A stretch of 55,903 bases of DNA, taken from assembly GCA_021413965.1 (NCBI GenBank), contig JAIOPI010000012.1:1-55903 (forward strand). The letters are read 5' to 3'. This DNA comes from Lentisphaerota bacterium (GTDB lineage Bacteria > Verrucomicrobiota > Kiritimatiellia > UBA8416 > JAIOPI01). The notes beneath the pieces are model-generated. The model was given only the letters and a program-made list of their open reading frames with translations, had not been told where the DNA came from and ran no database searches. Positions 52,226-55,903 of the stretch are shown here, piece by piece. How positions within the stretch are numbered: the stretch's first letter is position 1; each line of letters opens with the position of its first letter. The position numbers and the translations under genes were made by a program.

Positions 52226-52636
52226 ATGAGCTGGCTGAAGAAACTTTTTGGGCAGGCTGAACAGGCCCCGGTATTGTCTGCAACGCTCCGCAAGGAGCCT
52301 GGGAACCTGCATGTCTTGCGGGTGTCGGGGGTGTTGAACAAGGCCACGATGGACAATATCCAGGCGGTCGCGGCGCGGGATATCGAGGCGGGTGCCGGGG
52401 ACTTGAGGCTGCTGCTGATGCTGGACAAGTTCCTCGGCTGGAAGCGTGGCGACAACTGGGGCGATATCGAGTTTTTTGCCCGGTACGGGGATCAGATTGC
52501 CAAGATCGCCGTCGTCGGGGATGCGCGGTGGGAAGCGGAAACGCTGGCGTTCCTTGCCGCCGGCCGCCGCAAGGGCGAGGTGAAGTGCTTCACGCCAGAC
52601 CAGGAAGCGGCCGCGCGGGCATGGGTCAAGGCCTGA
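52226..52636 (+). CDS. SpoIIAA/STAS-like protein
   Basis: This 136-aa protein has a STAS/SpoIIAA-like fold pattern (LHVLRVSGVLNKATMDNIQA, LRLLLMLDKFLGWKRGDNWG, IAKIAVVGDARWEAETLAFL). Proteins of this type (DUF3478) may bind lipid or act in regulation; the exact role is unknown. ATG 52226 has GGGAGGAGACG upstream. It stands alone between the terminator/REP and the opposite coiled-coil gene. Confidence 0.72.
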   Translation: MSWLKKLFGQAEQAPVLSATLRKEPGNLHVLRVSGVLNKATMDNIQAVAARDIEAGAGDLRLLLMLDKFLGWKRGDNWGDIEFFARYGDQIAKIAVVGDARWEAETLAFLAAGRRKGEVKCFTPDQEAAARAWVKA

Positions 52637-52726
52637 ACCCGCGAGCGCCGGCATCCGGACGACGGACCCGCGGGGACCGCGGGCTCCCGCCGGGATCGAC
52701 GTCCCGCCCGTCCATGCGACCCTGCA

Positions 52727-53758
52727 TCAGGGCGCGCTGGCTTGGGCTGCCGTGGCGCTCGCCAGCTTGTCGTTCAAGCGTTTGAGCTGTGCGCGCTCCT
52801 GGTCGCGGCGGGTCTTCAGGGTGAGCAGCTTCTGATACTGGGCCTTGATGTCGAGCCGCGCCGCGTCGAACTCGCGGTCCAGTTCATTCGCGGCCTTGCG
52901 CGTGACGGGCTGCGGGTCCTTCGCGTTTCCGGCGTAGTCGGAGCCCGCCGGGCTGGTGGTGGCGGTGCCGGACGTCACCGCGGCGGCTTGTTCGGTGCGA
53001 CGCACGATCAGTTCCTCGTTCCAGGCGATCGAGGACTTCAGGAACTCCACCGTGTCCGGATCGCGCGTCATGGACAGCTGCTGATTCAGGCGCGCATTCT
53101 CCGCGGTCAGTCGCGCCTTGTCCTTCTCCAGTCCTTCGCTCACCTTGTTCACGGTGGTCTCGCTGTTCTGGTGGAGGCGTTCGGATTGCCGGTACGCGTC
53201 TGTGAGCCCCAGGCGGCGGCCATTCTCGGCCGTCTCGTAGCGGTCGGCGCGGGCGATTTCCGGGGCCTGGGCCAGCGACTCGGTCACCTGGAGGATCTGC
53301 TCGACGCGCGCTTCGGTGCGCTCGTCCAGTCTGGCCATATCCTGCTTCAGATCCTCATCGGAGACGTTCAGGTACGTCGGGTGCAGCAGCTGCGCTTTGC
53401 GTTCTTCACGCAGCTTGCGGTAGAAATCGATGCAGCGCTTCAGCGCGGCGATGGTCTCGCGCTTCTGGGTGGCGATTTTGGTGTCCGAATCGTCGGAGTC
53501 GGAGAGGGCGGCGAGGTCGTCGACCATCCGGGTGACTTCGCGTTCCACGCCCTGGTCAATTGCGATCATGTCGGCGGTGAGGGCGCGAACCTTCTCCTCC
53601 TGCAGCGCCACGTGCTGCTGGAGCATGGCGATCTGCGGGTCAAGGGTGGCGGGGGCGGGCGCGGCGGGGGTCTGGCCCAGCGCGGGGGGCAGGGCCAGCG
53701 CGGCGACGAACAGCGCCGGCAGCGCGAAGCGGAGGGTGGGCGTCAGATCGATCGACAT
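52727..53758 (-). CDS. Exported coiled-coil protein of unknown function
   Basis: This ~343-aa protein begins with a signal peptide (LRFALPALFVAALALPPALG) and then long alpha-helical coiled-coil stretches (IAMLQQHVALQEEKVRALTA, EGLEKDKARLTAENARLNQQ, RDQERAQLKRLNDKLASATA). ATG 53758 is preferred since AAGGA sits nine bases before it; an ATG at 53767 is too close. It may be a periplasmic envelope-organising protein. No family recognised. Confidence 0.7.
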   Translation of the reverse strand: MSIDLTPTLRFALPALFVAALALPPALGQTPAAPAPATLDPQIAMLQQHVALQEEKVRALTADMIAIDQGVEREVTRMVDDLAALSDSDDSDTKIATQKRETIAALKRCIDFYRKLREERKAQLLHPTYLNVSDEDLKQDMARLDERTEARVEQILQVTESLAQAPEIARADRYETAENGRRLGLTDAYRQSERLHQNSETTVNKVSEGLEKDKARLTAENARLNQQLSMTRDPDTVEFLKSSIAWNEELIVRRTEQAAAVTSGTATTSPAGSDYAGNAKDPQPVTRKAANELDREFDAARLDIKAQYQKLLTLKTRRDQERAQLKRLNDKLASATAAQASAP

Positions 53759-53973
53759 GGGGCGCATCCTTTCACACGGCGCGTTGAGGTCGGACGGAAA
53801 CTTGCCGAGCAGTCAAGACGGTGCGGGATCGTGCCCGGGAGGTCAAGGGGGATTCGGGCAGGACTACCCCCAGTTTTCCTCTTCCTGGTGAAAGCGTGGC
53901 CATCGCCCTCGCGGACGCGGGCGATTTCAGATGCGGAAAGGCACAACATCAATGAGTGGCGGTTTGTGGTTAG

Positions 53974-54003
53974 TTGACAGACAAACTAGGCGACTAGTAT
54001 GAT
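53974..54003 (+). promoter_or_regulatory. Promoter and operator of the Phd-PIN module
   Basis: A -35 ttgaca (53974-53979) and -10 tatgat (53998-54003) are 18 bases apart. The inverted repeat ACTAG-N4-CTAGT (53985-53998) runs through the spacer up to the -10, a good place for autorepression by the antitoxin. Transcription would start near 54010, at or very close to the GTG start codon. Confidence 0.65.
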
Positions 54004-54009
54004 GTAGGG

Positions 54010-54273
54010 GTGAAAGTGATTGGACTTTTTGAGGCCAAGACGCGCCTTTCTGAAATCTGCGAGGCGGTTGCCACGACGCACGAACCGGTGACGGTGACGA
54101 AGCGTGGCCGGCCTTTTGTGCGCATTGATCCCATTGAAGAGGCCGTCCTGACCATTCGCGAGCGGAGGGATGCCTACATGGCGGGTTGCGGTCAAGGGGA
54201 GCGGCCCGACGCGGAGGATTTCGCGCCCCCTGCACGCTCGGCAGATCCTCTGGATTTTGAGATTGAAGGCTGA
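54010..54273 (+). CDS. Phd/YefM-like antitoxin
   Basis: This 87-aa protein with the Phd/YefM N-terminus (MKVIGLFEAKTRLSEICEAV, then ATTHEPVTVTKRGRPFVRID) should repress its promoter through the operator upstream and bind the PIN toxin with its C-terminus. GTG 54010 starts the only frame that contains the family domain. Its stop is two bases before the toxin ATG, so they are co-translated. Confidence 0.85.
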   Translation: MKVIGLFEAKTRLSEICEAVATTHEPVTVTKRGRPFVRIDPIEEAVLTIRERRDAYMAGCGQGERPDAEDFAPPARSADPLDFEIEG

Positions 54274-54275
54274 CG

Positions 54276-54689
54276 ATGGCGCTGTCGCATCTTCTGGATA
54301 CGTCGGTGTTCTGCCAACCCATCAAGGATGTGCCCGTCGAGTTGGCGTTGACGCGTTGGAGCGAGCTGGGCGAAACGGGAATCTGCACGTCGGCCATCTG
54401 CGTCGCTGAAATGCTGCAGGGCTTGGAACTCCGGCAGTCCGAGAAATACTGGCGCCGGTATCGTGAGCTCCTGGCGGGGCGGTACCCGGTCCTTCCGTTT
54501 GATGAAGCCGTGGCGAAGCACTTCGGCCAATTGGCGTCTGACCTGCGACGCGCGGGTCAGACGAAGCCCGTCATCGAACTGCTCATTGCAGCCACGGCCG
54601 GGTGCCACGGCTTGGTGGTTGCCACGCTCAACGCGAAGCATTTTACAGGCATCCCCGGGGTGCGCGTGGAGGATTGGGGGCGCGTTTAG
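54276..54689 (+). CDS. PIN-domain toxin (VapC family)
   Basis: This 137-aa PIN toxin has the N-terminal acidic HLLDTSVFCQP, AICVAEMLQGLEL, and the C-terminal PVIELLIAATAGCHGLVVAT with a later LNAKHF. It is a likely RNase inhibited by the Phd-like antitoxin two bases upstream. The 173-base gap after it holds part of a ctggaactcag repeat (54788-54798) and otherwise nothing. Confidence 0.88.
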   Translation: MALSHLLDTSVFCQPIKDVPVELALTRWSELGETGICTSAICVAEMLQGLELRQSEKYWRRYRELLAGRYPVLPFDEAVAKHFGQLASDLRRAGQTKPVIELLIAATAGCHGLVVATLNAKHFTGIPGVRVEDWGRV

Positions 54690-54862
54690 CAGGGGACGGG
54701 ATGCGCCTGTCAGGGGGCGGAGATCGGTGATCAGTCAACCGTGCGATCCGTCCTGCTATCCACATCATCTCTGCCTGCGAAGACTATCTGGAACTCAGCC
54801 TGCCGCGCGGCTGCGCCGCGAACAAGCAATGGGATCATCCATGCGCATGCTCCAGGCCGCGG

Positions 54863-55306
54863 TCAGGCGAAGGCGTTCAGGGGCAGGACCTTGATTTCGC
54901 GTACGCGGGCGAGCGTGTGGTCGTTGGTGAGCAGGAGGGGCGTGGGCGCGCGCAGGCAGGCGGCGGCTTGAAACATGTCGGGCAAGGGGAGCTTGTACGT
55001 GGCGCGCAGCGCGGCGGCCATGCTGGCGGTGTCCGCGCTCAGTTCCGTCAAGGTGATGTTGCGCAGGTGGCGCAGGGCCGAGCGATAGCGACTGGCAACG
55101 TCTGATCGCCCTTCCGCCAAGGGTTTGACCAACAGTTCCGCGACCGTGATCGGGGTGATGACGGCGGCAAACACGCCCGCGGCGGCCTGTGCGATCACGA
55201 ACTCCGCCAGCTTCCCGTACTGGGGATGGTCTTCGAAGAGATAGATCAGGATGTTCGTGTCGAGGACGGCACCGGTGGCATGCTGGAGTACGCGGGGGCA
55301 TTTCAT
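54863..55306 (-). CDS. PIN-domain toxin (VapC-like)
   Basis: This 147-aa PIN toxin has AVLDTNILIYLFEDH, VITPITVAELLV, and LPLPDMFQAAACLRAPTPLL with LTNDHTLARV, carrying the acidic cluster. ATG 55306 overlaps the stop of the AbrB-type antitoxin gene (ATGA), so they form an operon. An ATG at 55321 is also in frame but lies inside the antitoxin gene. Confidence 0.85.
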   Translation of the reverse strand: MKCPRVLQHATGAVLDTNILIYLFEDHPQYGKLAEFVIAQAAAGVFAAVITPITVAELLVKPLAEGRSDVASRYRSALRHLRNITLTELSADTASMAAALRATYKLPLPDMFQAAACLRAPTPLLLTNDHTLARVREIKVLPLNAFA

Positions 55307-55536
55307 GGGCGCCGGCCCCATTCCTCGCGCAGTTCACGGACGTAGTCGACCGGGTCCTGGCTGGGACGCAGAGCGCGCCCAAGGCCGCGCAGGCGGCTGG
55401 CGTCGAGCAGGCGGATGACGATGCCATCGCCCACGACTTCGATCGCCACTTTGTCGTGCGGCCGCAGGCCAACCTTGGCGCGTTCCGCGGCGGGAATGAC
55501 GACCTGATATCGGGCCCCAATGGTGGCGGTTGTCAT
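55303..55536 (-). CDS. AbrB/SpoVT-type (VapB-like) antitoxin
   Basis: This 77-aa protein has the swapped-hairpin DNA-binding pattern TATIGARYQVVIPAAERAKV and LRPHDKVAIEVVGDGIVIRL. ATG 55536 is chosen; an earlier in-frame ATG (55572) is possible. It overlaps the toxin by four bases. The promoter should lie at 55540-55600, just past a g-rich run (55580-55592). Confidence 0.82.
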   Translation of the reverse strand: MTTATIGARYQVVIPAAERAKVGLRPHDKVAIEVVGDGIVIRLLDASRLRGLGRALRPSQDPVDYVRELREEWGRRP

Positions 55537-55651
55537 ACGGCTATGCCTTTCATCATATTGTTGATGCACCAATCATACGCGGGGAGGGGGGGGGAGCGTC
55601 AACGGTGATCAGTGATCGGTGGGCTATAGGATGACACTTTCGGCGAGGAAG

Positions 55652-55763
55652 GCTCCCGCAGAGGCGCAGAGGCTCGGCAGGTGGTGAGTTCGTGCCCGAA
55701 CCGGTGAGAGGCCGGTTCGGGCATTGAAGCCTGACAGACCCGCTTCACGAACCGCCCTCTCAG
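55652..55763 (+). repeat. Left half of the hairpin-bearing repeat, cut by the IS
   Basis: It contains the outer arm gctcccgcagaggcgcagag (55652-55671), hairpin gcccgaaccgg/ccggttcgggc (55694-55722) and the left half of the second hairpin ttcacgaaccgc, then ccctctcag (55755-55763) directly before the IS end. Joined to 141-222, it gives a complete copy. Confidence 0.7.
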
Positions 55764-55903
55764 CACTGCTGTCCGGTTAAGGGTTTTGTTTTGCGTTGTA
55801 AGTAGCTATATCGAAATCAGTTGTGGAGTAAATTTATCGTGATCGATTTGAATTCAAACGATAAGGCTGAGCACCTCTGGATGCGTGGAGGTGCTCATGA
55901 ACC
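55764..55903 (-). mobile_element. Right-hand partial insertion sequence end
   Basis: This is the reverse complement of 1-140 with one mismatch (55836 against 68). The outer boundary starts cactgctgtccggttaaggg. As on the left, a short tail frame with stop (55854-55901, minus strand) could be the end of a transposase gene. The rest lies beyond the window. Confidence 0.6.

Noticed and set aside
1..55903. Composite transposon carrying the whole window
   Set aside because: The 9-base direct repeats lie inside, not outside, the IS ends, and the content includes gatCAB. A contig boundary or separate insertions explain the ends better.

Overview
This 55.9 kb window is GC-rich, densely coding bacterial DNA. 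It looks like a chromosomal region of a Gram-negative bacterium. Outer-membrane signs are several lipoproteins with lipoboxes, an LpoB-like activator, a beta-barrel protein and heptose-sugar genes. A GatCAB amidotransferase is present, and many different interspersed palindromic repeats fill the gaps. A GH172/DUF2961 lipoprotein and an octaheme cytochrome with TPRs fit the Verrucomicrobiota/Kiritimatiellota side of the PVC group, but this placement is an inference with modest confidence. No rRNA, tRNA or CRISPR was seen.

Ends: the first and last 140 bases are the same sequence in inverted orientation with one mismatch. They look like the same end of an insertion sequence. Each abuts one half of a hairpin repeat, with a 9-base direct repeat (ccctctcag) at the junctions.

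Region 1 (345-28681) is a surface-glycan/nucleotide-sugar locus. It holds heptose kinase and isomerase (hddA, gmhA), a flippase, glycosyltransferases, sugar methyltransferases, a YfhO-type membrane protein, a B12/radical SAM enzyme, a GH172-like lipoprotein, and then a compact module. That module contains a fused nucleotidyltransferase-sugar kinase, two SDR enzymes, a split transketolase, an HAD phosphatase, an APH-like kinase, a methyltransferase, two NovU-type C-methyltransferases around a WbuC cupin, and a NUDIX hydrolase. Together they suggest synthesis, branching and C-methylation of an unusual activated sugar.

Region 2 (28740-38661) has more glycan genes: methyltransferases, glycosyltransferases and two asparagine-synthetase-like amidotransferases. 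Two toxin-antitoxin modules lie among them.

Region 3 (38844-46518) is envelope and housekeeping: a LysM lipoprotein, two coiled-coil tail-anchored proteins, a COG3014-like/LpoB-like lipoprotein pair, and gatC-gatA-gatB.

Region 4 (46519-55536) holds a REP-associated tyrosine transposase flanked by its REP hairpins, an octaheme cytochrome, small secreted proteins, a beta-barrel protein, a STAS-like protein, a coiled-coil secreted protein and two PIN-domain toxin-antitoxin modules.

The most striking results are: (i) the transketolase/SDR/kinase/C-methyltransferase module, which may make an undescribed branched sugar; (ii) REP-type palindromes inserted in frame inside two protein genes (cytochrome and glycosyltransferase), next to a resident RAYT; and (iii) the inverted terminal repeats inserted in hairpin loops.
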